From Chitinophaga horti (lineage in GTDB: Bacteria > Bacteroidota > Bacteroidia > Chitinophagales > Chitinophagaceae), in NCBI RefSeq assembly GCF_022867795.2, contig NZ_CP107006.1:1736001-1800000 (forward strand): a stretch of 64,000 nt of DNA, written 5' to 3'. Shown piece after piece: positions 55,185 through 64,000 of this stretch. The first letter of the stretch is position 1. Every line of letters starts with the position of its first letter. The position numbers were made by a program, and so were the translations under genes. The notes beneath the pieces are model-generated. The model was not told where the DNA came from. It was given only the letters and a program-made list of their open reading frames with translations, and did no database searches.

Positions 55185-57368
55185 ATGCAAGCGCTGTTTA
55201 ATCATGAAGTGATACGCGCCATCGGATGGACGCTGATCCATTCGCTCTGGCAGGGCTTTGCCCTCGCTGTGGTAGCCGGAATACTGATCCTGTTCACCCG
55301 CAATGCCAGACCGGTCGTGCGTTACAACCTGTTTACAGCTTTGTTGTTCCTGTTCCTTGCTTGTTCGGCAATCACCTTCTTTTACGTACTGGAACGGCCG
55401 TCACCGTTGCCTGTTGTAGAAACGAAAGCTGTTGTTACCGACTGGACGATGCTCACTGCTGATGTTGCACCAATGGCGCAGCAGACTGCCGTAGCACCTT
55501 CTTTCATGGAGCGGTTTAAGGGTTACTTCAATGAACACGCGCCTTTGCTGGTAACCGGCTGGTTTATCGTGTTTGTCGCAAAGCTATTGTGGTTGCTATC
55601 CTCCCTGATTTACCTGCAACGGGTACGTCGTTATAAAACGTTTACTCCGGACGAGGAGTGGGTACACAAAGTGGCGGAGCTTTCGCAACGCATCGGGTTA
55701 TCGGTGAAAGTCCGGCTGCTGGAATCCGGTATGATCAAAGTACCGGCGGTAGTGGGCATTTTAAAACCGGTGATACTGATGCCTGCAGGTTTGCTTGCCG
55801 GCATGCCGGCCGAGCAGCTGGAAGCAGTGTTGCTGCACGAGCTGGCGCACATCCGCCGCCGCGATTTCCTGGTAAACCTCTTTCAACATTTTGCAGAAAC
55901 TATTTTCTTCTTTAATCCCGCTTTATTATGGATATCCGCGCGGGTTCGCGAGGAGAGGGAGCATTGCTGCGATGACATGGCCATCACTGTCACGCAAAGC
56001 AAAACAGGATACGTAAGGGCCATGGTATCCTTCATGGAGTTAAACCTGGATGCACGCCAGGGCTTCGCCATGACCTTCCCCGGTAAAAAGAACCAGCTGC
56101 TGGACCGTGTAAAGCGCATTGTTTACAACAACAATAAAACGTTGAACATGGCAGAAAAATCATTCTTACTAATATGTTTAAGCCTCACCGGCACCATAGG
56201 TCTGTTAATCGCTAACACCGAAAAAATCAAGGCCACGCCGCAGGATCCGGTGAAAAAAGAGGCGCCTGCACCGGCTTACAAACCAACGCCGACCCCGACG
56301 CCGGACGTCACGGAATACAAGCCGGAAGAACCGGACACAGAAGCATACACAACGCCTTATGAGGCCACGTATGAAGACTACACCGGTGACTATCCCGCGA
56401 AAGACACGGTACCTGAAATAAAACGCGAAGGCTATCATCTCACCGGTACGATCGGGCATACATATAATGGACGCGCCTACCGCATCCACGTGAAAAATAA
56501 CAAGGCGACAGGTTTAAGTATTGATGGGAGGGAAGTTGCGAAAGCTGACTTACCAACGCACTACGATGTAATCAACAGCGTATTCCGCGACATCGAACAA
56601 AACGCCGCTGCGGTACCGGCACCGCCATTACCACCGGCACCTGTTGGCCCCGTTGCGCCCCCGCTACCACCAGCGCCGGCTAGTCCTGGCACTCCGGGTC
56701 CGCCGCCTGCTCCACCTGCACCTCCAACACCACCGGCCGGTGCGTATGAGATGGTGATTACCGGGCCGAATGGTCCCGTAAAATTGCTGGATCCTTCCGA
56801 TACAAGTAAAATGGTCTATGTTTCGGGCAATTCATATCATTACAGCCGTAGTAATGTTCCGGCCAGCGTCACTGCCAGTCAGAACTACCAGTCGATTTCC
56901 AGGAAGTACCAGCCACCACCGATGGCGTTAATTTCAACCCGCAGCGTAAAAAGAACAGATCATGACGAGAGTGTGATGGATAATACCATTGTTAGTCGTG
57001 GAGGTACCACCAACAAAACGCTGACTGCCAGCAGCACGGTGAATAAGCTGATACAAACACCAGGTGTCACCGTGCGCACGCAAAGCGGTGTAGGCACAGG
57101 AAAAGACATGGTGACCGTGGCAGGCGGGCCGGTAGTGCAAAGTGAGGACATCCAGCAGATACTGGCCGATATGGTGGCAGACGGTATCATAAAGTCGAAA
57201 GAAGATAAATTCAAATTTGTACTCAGTGCCAAACAGTTCACGGTGGATGATAAACAACAGTCTGCCGAACTGTTTGAGAAATATAAAAACAAGTTTGTAG
57301 ATGGCGACGGCACTTCGTTTTCTTACATAAAAGCAGGCGAAGAAACGCATACTGTCAGTACGAAATAA
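55185..57368 (+). CDS. BlaR1/MecR1-type M56 membrane metallopeptidase with proline-rich unusual C-terminus
   Basis: Membrane zinc peptidase predicted to relieve repression by the BlaI-type protein. The 727-residue protein has helices near 14-34, 45-66 and 113-136 and a further one near 325-345. The peptidase part has HELAH at 218-222 and EEREHCCDDMA. The penicillin-binding sensor domain of true BlaR1 is absent. Instead the ~370 residues after the last helix are a Pro/Thr/Glu linker, a conserved-looking patch (REGYHLTGTIGHTYNGRAYRIHV), a proline-rich stretch near 480-520 and a Ser/Thr-rich tail. The tail is probably periplasmic. Similar M56 proteins of Bacteroidota are often uncharacterised. 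The signal sensed is unknown. Confidence 0.88.
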   Translation: MQALFNHEVIRAIGWTLIHSLWQGFALAVVAGILILFTRNARPVVRYNLFTALLFLFLACSAITFFYVLERPSPLPVVETKAVVTDWTMLTADVAPMAQQTAVAPSFMERFKGYFNEHAPLLVTGWFIVFVAKLLWLLSSLIYLQRVRRYKTFTPDEEWVHKVAELSQRIGLSVKVRLLESGMIKVPAVVGILKPVILMPAGLLAGMPAEQLEAVLLHELAHIRRRDFLVNLFQHFAETIFFFNPALLWISARVREEREHCCDDMAITVTQSKTGYVRAMVSFMELNLDARQGFAMTFPGKKNQLLDRVKRIVYNNNKTLNMAEKSFLLICLSLTGTIGLLIANTEKIKATPQDPVKKEAPAPAYKPTPTPTPDVTEYKPEEPDTEAYTTPYEATYEDYTGDYPAKDTVPEIKREGYHLTGTIGHTYNGRAYRIHVKNNKATGLSIDGREVAKADLPTHYDVINSVFRDIEQNAAAVPAPPLPPAPVGPVAPPLPPAPASPGTPGPPPAPPAPPTPPAGAYEMVITGPNGPVKLLDPSDTSKMVYVSGNSYHYSRSNVPASVTASQNYQSISRKYQPPPMALISTRSVKRTDHDESVMDNTIVSRGGTTNKTLTASSTVNKLIQTPGVTVRTQSGVGTGKDMVTVAGGPVVQSEDIQQILADMVADGIIKSKEDKFKFVLSAKQFTVDDKQQSAELFEKYKNKFVDGDGTSFSYIKAGEETHTVSTK

Positions 57369-57386
57369 AACATCATCATAGCAAGC

Positions 57387-57416
57387 GGCCGGTGCAACTA
57401 TTGCACCGGCCTTCTT
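57387..57416 (+). terminator. Terminator of the BlaI/M56 operon
   Basis: A perfect 11-bp stem GGCCGGTGCAA (57387-57397) and TTGCACCGGCC (57401-57411) with a three-base loop is followed by TTCTT. Confidence 0.75.
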
Positions 57417-57480
57417 ATGCTCAAAAGTTATCCAGTTAAGCCCATTTATGTATTAAAGTCTACAAACTAGGTAGGATAAC

Positions 57481-57511
57481 TTGGTTATTTAGATTTGTGT
57501 CTATACATTTG
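57481..57511 (+). promoter_or_regulatory. Bacteroidota-type promoter of the M28 peptidase gene
   Basis: TTGG at 57481-57484 and TACATTTG at 57504-57511 (an exact TAnnTTTG) are 19 bases apart. The ATG at 57632 leaves an untranslated leader of about 115 bases. Confidence 0.55.
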
Positions 57512-57631
57512 CATCGTGAACGATGGCTATCCCCCAGCTTTGGATAGTGTACGCCAACCTTAGCGCTGGTACTGGACGAAGTATGCCAACACGTGAACAA
57601 TGAAAGTTTATTAGCACAATTTAAAGGCATT

Positions 57632-59803
57632 ATGAGAAAATATTTACGGACCCTCGCTTTATTATTCACCGTACCGGCCATGGCGCAAACGCCGACGGCA
57701 CAGTTGGAACTGGAAAAGAAGTTTGACGGATTAATCGACGCAAAACATATCGGCGAAAACATTCGCCTTTTATCCGCAAAGCCGCACGCAATAGGCTCTG
57801 CACAGGGTAAACTGGTAGCCGAACAAATACTGGCGCAGTTTAAAAGTTATGGATGGGATGCTAAGATCGAAACCTATCATGTACTCTTTCCCACGCCAAA
57901 GGAAAGGGTGCTGGAGTTAACGGGGCCTGTAAAATACAAAGCGGTGCTGCGTGAGCCGGTACTGAAAGAAGACGGTACATCCGGTCAGGACGGGCAGCTG
58001 CCCACTTATAATGCCTGGAGTGCTGATGGTGATGTGGAAGCAGAGTTGGTGTATGTAAACTTCGGATTGCCTGCGGATTACGAGCAGCTCGAAAAACTGG
58101 GTGTCGATGTAAAAGGAAAGATCGTAATCGCCCGCTACGGCCGCTCCTGGCGCGGTATTAAACCAAAGATAGCGCAGGAGCACGGTGCCATCGGTTGTAT
58201 CATTTATGCTGATCCGAAAGAGGATGGTTATTACCAGGGTGAGGTATACCCGAAAGGCCCCTATAAGAACGAATTTGGTGTGCAGCGCGGTTCTGTAATG
58301 GACATCGTAAAGTATCCCGGCGATCCGTTAACGCCAGGCACCGCATCTACCGAAAATGCACAACGATTAGACAGGCTGAATGCGCCCAATCTTTTAAAGA
58401 TACCGGTATTGCCGATCAGCGCCCATGATGCTAAGCCACTGCTGGCCGCGTTGGAAGGTGCTGTACCGCCACCGGACTGGCGCGGTGCTTTCCCGTTTAC
58501 GTATCATGTGGGCCCGGGTAAAACGAAAGTCCATCTGAAAGTAGCTTTCAACTGGGACATCAAACCGGCTTACAATGTGATTGCTACGCTCAAAGGCTCG
58601 CAATACCCCGACCAATGGGTGATTCGTGGCAACCACCACGATGCCTGGGTAAACGGCGCCGCGGACCCGATAAGCGGCCTGGCATCGCTGCTGGAAGAAG
58701 CCAAAGCGATTGGTGAACTCGCGAAAAGTGGTCACCAATTCAAACGCACGCTCGTGTATTGTGCCTGGGATGGCGAAGAACCAGGTCTGCTCGGCTCCAC
58801 CGAGTGGGTAGAAGATCACCAGGCAGAATTACAACAGAAAACAGTGGCGTATATCAATACAGATGGCAATGGCCGCGGTTTCCTGGAGGCAGGCGGTTCG
58901 CATGCACTGGAAGGTTTAGTAGGCGATATTGCGAAACATGTGCAGGACCCGCAAACAAAGGTAAGTGTGTGGGAACGCAGCAAAGCCCAACTGGTAGCGA
59001 ATGCAGCATCTGTCAAAACGAAGAAAGAACTGCTCGCGCGTGAAAGTGTGAAACTCGGCGCACTTGGTTCGGGCTCTGATTACTCTACGTTCCTGCAACA
59101 TGCAGGCATCCCGGTACTGAACCTTGCGTTCGGTGGGGAAGATGAAGCCGGCGAGTATCATTCGATTTACGATTCGTACGATATGTTCGTGCGTTTTAAA
59201 GATCCCGGGTTTGCTTATGGCGTAACACTTTCGCAGGTGGCAGGCCGTTCGGCTATTCGCCTGGCGGATGCAGATTTGCTGCCATTCGATTTTCGTAAAC
59301 TGCATAAAACGATCAATGGATATGTTGGCGAACTGCAGGCTGTACTGGAAACGGAGCGTGAAAATACACAGGTAGAAAACCAGTTGGTGGGCAGCAATGT
59401 TTACAGGCTGGCAGCAGATCCGAAAGAAAAAGTAGCGTTGCCCGTGGCCAAAGACGAAGTGCCTTACCTGGATTTTTCTCCCCTGCAAAATGCGCTGAAC
59501 GGTTTAGATAAAGCAGCCGCGCGAATTGCAGATACGGTGGCTAAGCAGGGCGGCTCACCGGTATTGAACAAAGCATTATATCAGGCGGAACAACAGCTGC
59601 TGACGCAACAGGGCCTGCCGCGCCGCGACTGGTATAAACATACAATTTACGCACCCGGCTTTTACACCGGCTATGGCGTAAAAACGCTGCCGGGCATCCG
59701 CGAGGCGATCGAACAGCGCAACTGGAAAGAAGCGCAGGAACAGATCGGCATCGTATCGGCTGCGGTGAATAAACTGACAAGTTATCTCAACCAGATTTTA
59801 TAA
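57632..59803 (+). CDS. Secreted M28-family peptidase, glutamate carboxypeptidase II (PSMA)-like
   Basis: Di-zinc exopeptidase, probably removing acidic or other residues from peptide ends outside the cytoplasm. From the ATG at 57632 it has about 723 residues (a GTG at 57593 is unlikely), with a signal peptide MRKYLRTLALLFTVPAMAQ. A protease-associated insert (GVDVKGKIVIARYGRSWRGIKP-like, in part) is followed by the catalytic domain. Zinc ligands are HHDAWVNGAADPISG (His, Asp), WDGEEPGLLGS (Glu-Glu), NTDGNG (Asp) and AGEYHSIYDSYD (His). The C-terminal ~170 residues match the transferrin-receptor-like dimerisation domain. It lies 103 bases before a SusC gene on the same strand, perhaps a separate transcript. 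Confidence 0.9.
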   Translation: MRKYLRTLALLFTVPAMAQTPTAQLELEKKFDGLIDAKHIGENIRLLSAKPHAIGSAQGKLVAEQILAQFKSYGWDAKIETYHVLFPTPKERVLELTGPVKYKAVLREPVLKEDGTSGQDGQLPTYNAWSADGDVEAELVYVNFGLPADYEQLEKLGVDVKGKIVIARYGRSWRGIKPKIAQEHGAIGCIIYADPKEDGYYQGEVYPKGPYKNEFGVQRGSVMDIVKYPGDPLTPGTASTENAQRLDRLNAPNLLKIPVLPISAHDAKPLLAALEGAVPPPDWRGAFPFTYHVGPGKTKVHLKVAFNWDIKPAYNVIATLKGSQYPDQWVIRGNHHDAWVNGAADPISGLASLLEEAKAIGELAKSGHQFKRTLVYCAWDGEEPGLLGSTEWVEDHQAELQQKTVAYINTDGNGRGFLEAGGSHALEGLVGDIAKHVQDPQTKVSVWERSKAQLVANAASVKTKKELLARESVKLGALGSGSDYSTFLQHAGIPVLNLAFGGEDEAGEYHSIYDSYDMFVRFKDPGFAYGVTLSQVAGRSAIRLADADLLPFDFRKLHKTINGYVGELQAVLETERENTQVENQLVGSNVYRLAADPKEKVALPVAKDEVPYLDFSPLQNALNGLDKAAARIADTVAKQGGSPVLNKALYQAEQQLLTQQGLPRRDWYKHTIYAPGFYTGYGVKTLPGIREAIEQRNWKEAQEQIGIVSAAVNKLTSYLNQIL

Positions 59804-59906
59804 TAAAAACGACCGTTAAAACAGCCTCAAAGAAAGACCAGTAACAGTATCTATCAAACACTTAAAAAAGGTGGCCAAGGGCTGCCCGGAAATCTATTGC
59901 CAAAAA

Positions 59907-62900
59907 ATGACTGCAATGAAAACACTCACTTATCTATTTACCTTCCTGCTTCCCGCCACCGCCGCGCTTGCGCAGGAAAAACGCGTCAGCGGAACGGTAC
60001 GGGCAACAGACCATACTGCGCTTCCCGGTGTATCGGTACAGGTAAAAGGCACCAACCGTGGCGTGGCTACGGATGCCAATGGTCGCTACAGCCTGCCGCT
60101 GCAGGCCGGCGACCAGGTACTGGTGTTCAGCTACACTGGCCAGCAAACGCAGGAAGCGAAAGTGACAGACACGCTGCTAAATATCACGCTCAACGCCGCC
60201 AATAAAACGCTCAACGAGGTACTCGTGGTTGCATATGGCACGGCCAATAAATTATCTTACACCGGCTCGGCCTCCACGGTGAGCGCCAAGGATATCGAAC
60301 GCCAGCAAGTGTCGAGCATCAGCCGCGCGCTGCAAGGCAACGTAGCAGGCGTACAGTCGGTTGCTTCGGCCGGACAACCGGGCAGTAACGCCACGATCCG
60401 TATCCGTGGTATCGGCTCCATTAACGCGTCCAGTGATCCGCTGTATGTGGTGGACGGGGTGCCGTTCTCGGGTAATATCAATGTTATCAATCCAGCCGAT
60501 ATTCAATCGATCAGTGTATTGAAGGATGCGGCTGCGAGTGCGTTGTACGGCTCGCGTGGTGCGAACGGCGTGGTGATCATCGCTACTAAACAGGGTCGCT
60601 TCAATGCTAAGCCGACGGTGACAGTGAATGCCAGCACGGGTTGGTCCAGCCGCGCAGTGGATGACTATGCCAAAGCAAGCATCGGTGAATATTTCGAACT
60701 GCAATGGGAAGCCTTGCGCAACAAGCAGCTCGATAACGGACGTACGGCGGAAGCTGCCGCGCAGTATGCAACGGATAACGTGGTGAATACTTTAAAGATC
60801 AACCCGTTTGGTCCGAACTTTACCAAACCGGTAGGTCTCGATGGTAAACTGGTATCCGGCGCTAAGCCTTTGTGGAACGATGACTGGAGCGAATCGACCG
60901 AGCGTACGGGCATCCGTAAACAGGTGGACCTGAACGTAAGCGGTGGTACAGAAAACTCGAAGTATTTCGTATCGGCCGGCTACCTCGATGATAAAGGTTT
61001 TATCATCGGCTCTGGTTTTACGCGTTACAATGCACGTGTCAACTACAATACGAAAGTGAACAAGTGGTTCGAAGCAGGCGTGAACTTCGCCGCTACATCC
61101 GCCGTGCAGGACGCTCCGCCGCAGGATGACAGTCAGCAGGGCAACTACGCGAACTTCGGTCGTATCGTGTCCAACATCTACCCGATATTCGAACACAACC
61201 CGGATGGTACCTTTAAGCTGGATGAAGCCGGAAATAAGATCTACGATTTCGGTAACTACCGTCCTAGTGCAGCTGCAACAGGTAACAACCTGCTGGGCTC
61301 TTCCAGGCTGAACAAATACAATAATAAACAGGATAACCTCATCTTCCGCGGTAACATCCAGCTGAACCTGCTGGAAGGGCTGAAGTTTAAAACGAGCATT
61401 AACGCGGATTATACGAACGGGCTTAGCCACAGTTATACCAACCCGTTATACGGCGGCGGTGTAAGTACGCGCGGTTCCGTCAGTAAAAGCGAAGGCCGCA
61501 CGCTGGCTTACACGATCAATAACTTCCTGGACTATACTTTCAAATTACAGGAAGATCATCACTTTAACGTGCTGGCTGGGCAGGAGGTGTATGTGTACAA
61601 CTATACTTCTTTGTCGGGCAGCAAGAACAACTTCGGTTTTATTGGAAAAGATGAACCTTCTGCAGCCTCTGTTATTACGGGTTTCAGCGGCGGGAGCGAC
61701 GAATATAAACTGGCTAGCTACCTGGCTAAAGTCGATTACAACTTCCAGGATAAATACTTCCTCTCCGGTAGCTTCCGTCGCGACGGCTCTTCCCGCTTTC
61801 ACCCTGATAGCCGTTGGGGTAACTTCTGGTCGGTTGGCGCTTCCTGGACGCTTACACAGGAAGATTGGCTGAAAAGCGTTAATGGACTGGATGTGCTGAA
61901 ACTTCGCGCCAGCTATGGCGCGCAGGGTAACGATAACCTTGGCAGCTATTATCAGTACCAGGATTTGTATTCCATTTATAACAGTTTAGGAGAGGCCGGC
62001 GCTATCAGCTCCCGCATGCCTACACCCGGACTCAAGTGGGAAACAAACCTTAACGTGAACGTCGGTGTGGACGTCGCTTTATTAAATAACCGCCTGCTGT
62101 TAACCGCCGAGTATTTCGAACGGCAGTCGAAAGACCTGCTGTTCCAGCGGCCGATCGCACCATCACTGGGCTACGGCTCTATCGACGATAACATCGGTGC
62201 GATGAAGAACGTGGGGTATGATATTCAACTGCAGGTTACTCCGGTAGTGACCAAAGATTTCAAATGGGACATTGGTGTTAATCTGGGGCACTATAAGAAC
62301 AAGATCACGCAACTCCCGCAGAAGGAGATCATCCCGGCCAATACCTCTGTGATTGGTGCCACCAAAAAGCTGGTAGTAGGTAGTTCTGTATACGACTTCT
62401 TCATTCGCGAATGGGCGGGTGTAGACAAAACTACTGGTCTCCCGACCTGGTATAAAAACGTGTATGAAACCCAGCCCGACGGTTCACAGGTATTAAAAGG
62501 CCGCACAACGACAAGCGTGTACGCACAGGCAGATCAATATTTCGTAGGTAGTTCTCTGCCGGATGTAGCCGGCGGTATCAATACCACGCTTAATTACAAA
62601 GGCATCGAACTGAGTGCATTGCTGGCCTTTAATATTGGCGGTAAAGTATTGGATTATGACCTGGTGATGTTGAGCCACAGCGGTAACAATACCGGCCGTA
62701 CCTGGAGCAGGGAAATCCTTAACCACTGGACGCCGACAAACACCAACACAGATGTACCACGCCTTACTACTGATGCTACGAACTGGAATAGCACATCCAC
62801 CCGCTTTTTGTACGATGCGAGTTATGCGCGCCTCCGCAACATCGGGTTAAGCTACAGTTTGCCTGCTAACCTGGTATCGCGCCTGCACCTGCAACAACTG

Positions 62901-63041
62901 CGCGTGTATGGGAGAGGAGAGAACCTCTTCACCTTTTATAAACAAGATGGACTGGACCCGGAACAGGCGGTGGATGGCGTAACGTTTTACCGTTATCCTG
63001 CGCAAAAAACCTTCTCGGTTGGACTGGACCTTTCATTCTAA
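59907..63041 (+). CDS. SusC/RagA-family TonB-dependent transporter (fourth pair)
   Basis: Outer-membrane importer of an unknown ligand, possibly peptides given the upstream peptidase. The frame is open from a GTG at 59871, but ATG codons at 59907 and 59916 give MTAMKTLTYLFTFLLPATAALAQ (in part), a proper signal peptide. The carboxypeptidase-regulatory-like domain (VSGTVRATDHTALPGVSVQV) is followed by LNEVLVVAYGTANKLSYTGS. In this box Val-Ala-Tyr replaces the usual Val-Gly-Tyr. The plug has PLYVVDGVPFSGNINVIN and SVLKDAAASALYGSRGANG. The barrel ends GLDLSF. The SusD gene begins 20 bases later. Confidence 0.94.
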   Translation: MTAMKTLTYLFTFLLPATAALAQEKRVSGTVRATDHTALPGVSVQVKGTNRGVATDANGRYSLPLQAGDQVLVFSYTGQQTQEAKVTDTLLNITLNAANKTLNEVLVVAYGTANKLSYTGSASTVSAKDIERQQVSSISRALQGNVAGVQSVASAGQPGSNATIRIRGIGSINASSDPLYVVDGVPFSGNINVINPADIQSISVLKDAAASALYGSRGANGVVIIATKQGRFNAKPTVTVNASTGWSSRAVDDYAKASIGEYFELQWEALRNKQLDNGRTAEAAAQYATDNVVNTLKINPFGPNFTKPVGLDGKLVSGAKPLWNDDWSESTERTGIRKQVDLNVSGGTENSKYFVSAGYLDDKGFIIGSGFTRYNARVNYNTKVNKWFEAGVNFAATSAVQDAPPQDDSQQGNYANFGRIVSNIYPIFEHNPDGTFKLDEAGNKIYDFGNYRPSAAATGNNLLGSSRLNKYNNKQDNLIFRGNIQLNLLEGLKFKTSINADYTNGLSHSYTNPLYGGGVSTRGSVSKSEGRTLAYTINNFLDYTFKLQEDHHFNVLAGQEVYVYNYTSLSGSKNNFGFIGKDEPSAASVITGFSGGSDEYKLASYLAKVDYNFQDKYFLSGSFRRDGSSRFHPDSRWGNFWSVGASWTLTQEDWLKSVNGLDVLKLRASYGAQGNDNLGSYYQYQDLYSIYNSLGEAGAISSRMPTPGLKWETNLNVNVGVDVALLNNRLLLTAEYFERQSKDLLFQRPIAPSLGYGSIDDNIGAMKNVGYDIQLQVTPVVTKDFKWDIGVNLGHYKNKITQLPQKEIIPANTSVIGATKKLVVGSSVYDFFIREWAGVDKTTGLPTWYKNVYETQPDGSQVLKGRTTTSVYAQADQYFVGSSLPDVAGGINTTLNYKGIELSALLAFNIGGKVLDYDLVMLSHSGNNTGRTWSREILNHWTPTNTNTDVPRLTTDATNWNSTSTRFLYDASYARLRNIGLSYSLPANLVSRLHLQQLRVYGRGENLFTFYKQDGLDPEQAVDGVTFYRYPAQKTFSVGLDLSF

Positions 63042-63061
63042 CGTAATGCTTAAACGAAGAA

Positions 63062-64000
63062 ATGATGAAAAAGACTTATCGTACTTTATATAGCCTGCTG
63101 GCCGGTTCCGTGCTGTTGTTTTCTTCCTGTAAAAAGGAATGGTTTGGCACATCACCTTCCGGCAGCCTGACTGGTAGCGAGATTTACGCCACCACTAAAA
63201 ACATCGACGCCCTGCTGAACGGCACGCTGCGTTACCTCATGGAAACGGCTACTTCGCAGGATAACCCGGGCTACGGCTCCATCCTGTTGGCGCACGAAGT
63301 AATGGGCAGCGATGCGATTGCCCGTGATGGCGTATATGGCTACCTCGCCACTTACGGCTTCACTGATCCATATGATAATACCACACGCCGCGCATTGTTC
63401 TACTGGACGTTCCAGTACAAAGTGATCGACAACTGTAACGGCATTATAGCCAATGTAGATAAAGCCACTGGTACTGAAGCGGAGAAGCGCTACCTGAAAG
63501 GCCAGGCGCTTGCCCTGCGCGCTTTCGTATACCTGAACCTGGTGCGCCAGTATCAATTCACCTATAGCAAAGATCAGAACGCGAAAGGGGTGCCGATCTA
63601 CACAGAACCAACTACACCTGCCTCACAGCCTAAAAAGCGCGCTACCGTAGCGGAAGTGTATGACCGCGTGCTCACAGATCTGCGCGAAGCTGGTCCATTA
63701 CTGGTAGGTTTCAAGCGTACCGTGAAAAACCGTCCCGATCTGAATGTCGTGAATGGTTTGGCCGCCCGTGCATTCCTGGTGACCGAAAACTGGGACTCCG
63801 CCGCCGCCCGTGCACAGCTGGCCGGGCAGTCGTACCCGATCATGGAACCAACTGAGTACAGTAAAGGCTTTAGCGATGTTAGCAATGTAGAATGGATATG
63901 GGGCCACCCGCAGGCAACGGACCAAAACCTCGGCGGCGCATCCTTCTTCGGGTATATCGATGTAACGCCCGCTACCGGCTACCGCAGCATCATGGCGGAT
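63062..64000 (+). CDS. SusD/RagB-family lipoprotein (fourth pair), cut by the window end
   Basis: Surface binding partner of the preceding SusC. No stop occurs before the window edge, leaving 313 residues. The start is ATG-ATG at 63062/63065 (MMKKTYRTLYSLLAGSVLLFSSC), a signal with lipobox FSSC. Family features are TSPSGSLTGSEIYATTKNIDALLNGTLRY (in part), LKGQALALRAFVYLNLVRQYQ and ATVAEVYDRVLTDLREA. The C-terminal SusD helices lie beyond the edge. Confidence 0.93.
   Translation, partial: MMKKTYRTLYSLLAGSVLLFSSCKKEWFGTSPSGSLTGSEIYATTKNIDALLNGTLRYLMETATSQDNPGYGSILLAHEVMGSDAIARDGVYGYLATYGFTDPYDNTTRRALFYWTFQYKVIDNCNGIIANVDKATGTEAEKRYLKGQALALRAFVYLNLVRQYQFTYSKDQNAKGVPIYTEPTTPASQPKKRATVAEVYDRVLTDLREAGPLLVGFKRTVKNRPDLNVVNGLAARAFLVTENWDSAAARAQLAGQSYPIMEPTEYSKGFSDVSNVEWIWGHPQATDQNLGGASFFGYIDVTPATGYRSIMAD

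Noticed and set aside
1..64000. tRNA, rRNA genes, insertion sequences, prophage or plasmid origin
   Set aside because: None recognised by eye on either strand; no transposase or integrase frame present. A tRNA scan would be needed to exclude a tRNA fully.

Overview
The window looks like the chromosome of a Bacteroidota bacterium, most likely a Chitinophaga-like member of the Chitinophagaceae. Evidence for this is four SusC/SusD outer-membrane pairs, a hybrid two-component regulator (HTCS), a type IX secretion substrate with its PorP/SprF partner, promoters of the TTTG-N19-TAnnTTTG type and many SPII lipoproteins. The lineage is inferred from gene content; no rRNA or other taxonomic marker is present.

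Left part (1-19.3 kb). A sodium/solute symporter cut by the window edge converges on a ZU5-like lipoprotein. Next is an AT-rich two-gene unit: a frameshifted GNAT-like gene and an XRE-type protein, probably a toxin-antitoxin remnant. A minus-strand polysaccharide utilisation operon follows: a GH31 alpha-xylosidase-like enzyme with a PA14 insert, then SusC, SusD and a PKD-type surface lipoprotein. A small membrane protein and a candidate structured RNA lie before a 1342-residue HTCS, which is divergent from a pectin methylesterase.

Middle (19.3-27.8 kb). A PorP/SprF-like protein and a ~1900-residue cadherin-repeat adhesin with a gliding-type C-terminal domain form a type IX secretion pair. A CPA1 Na+/H+ antiporter follows.

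Pectin locus (27.8-54.6 kb). Operon A is SusC, SusD, a beta-helix lipoprotein, pectate lyase PL1 and GH43. Then come an AraC regulator with a membrane protein, an orphan sigma54 response regulator and a LacI regulator. Operon B is SusC, SusD, GH28 (broken by a one-base frameshift), GH105, uxaB and uxaC. Together these genes cover demethylation and cleavage of pectin, import of oligogalacturonides, release of galacturonate and its conversion to altronate. The later steps (uxaA, kdgK, kdgA) are not in the window. An identical 19-bp element lies upstream of the pectin methylesterase, operon A and operon B, the last copy between operon B and the LacI gene. This suggests one LacI-controlled pectin regulon with three promoters.

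Right part (54.7-64 kb). A BlaI/BlaR1-type repressor and M56 peptidase pair has a perfect dyad in front of the repressor. It is followed by a secreted M28 (PSMA-like) peptidase and a fourth SusC/SusD pair cut by the right edge.

Two genes (GNAT-like and GH28) carry single-base deletions at short homopolymers. These could be real mutations or sequence errors.
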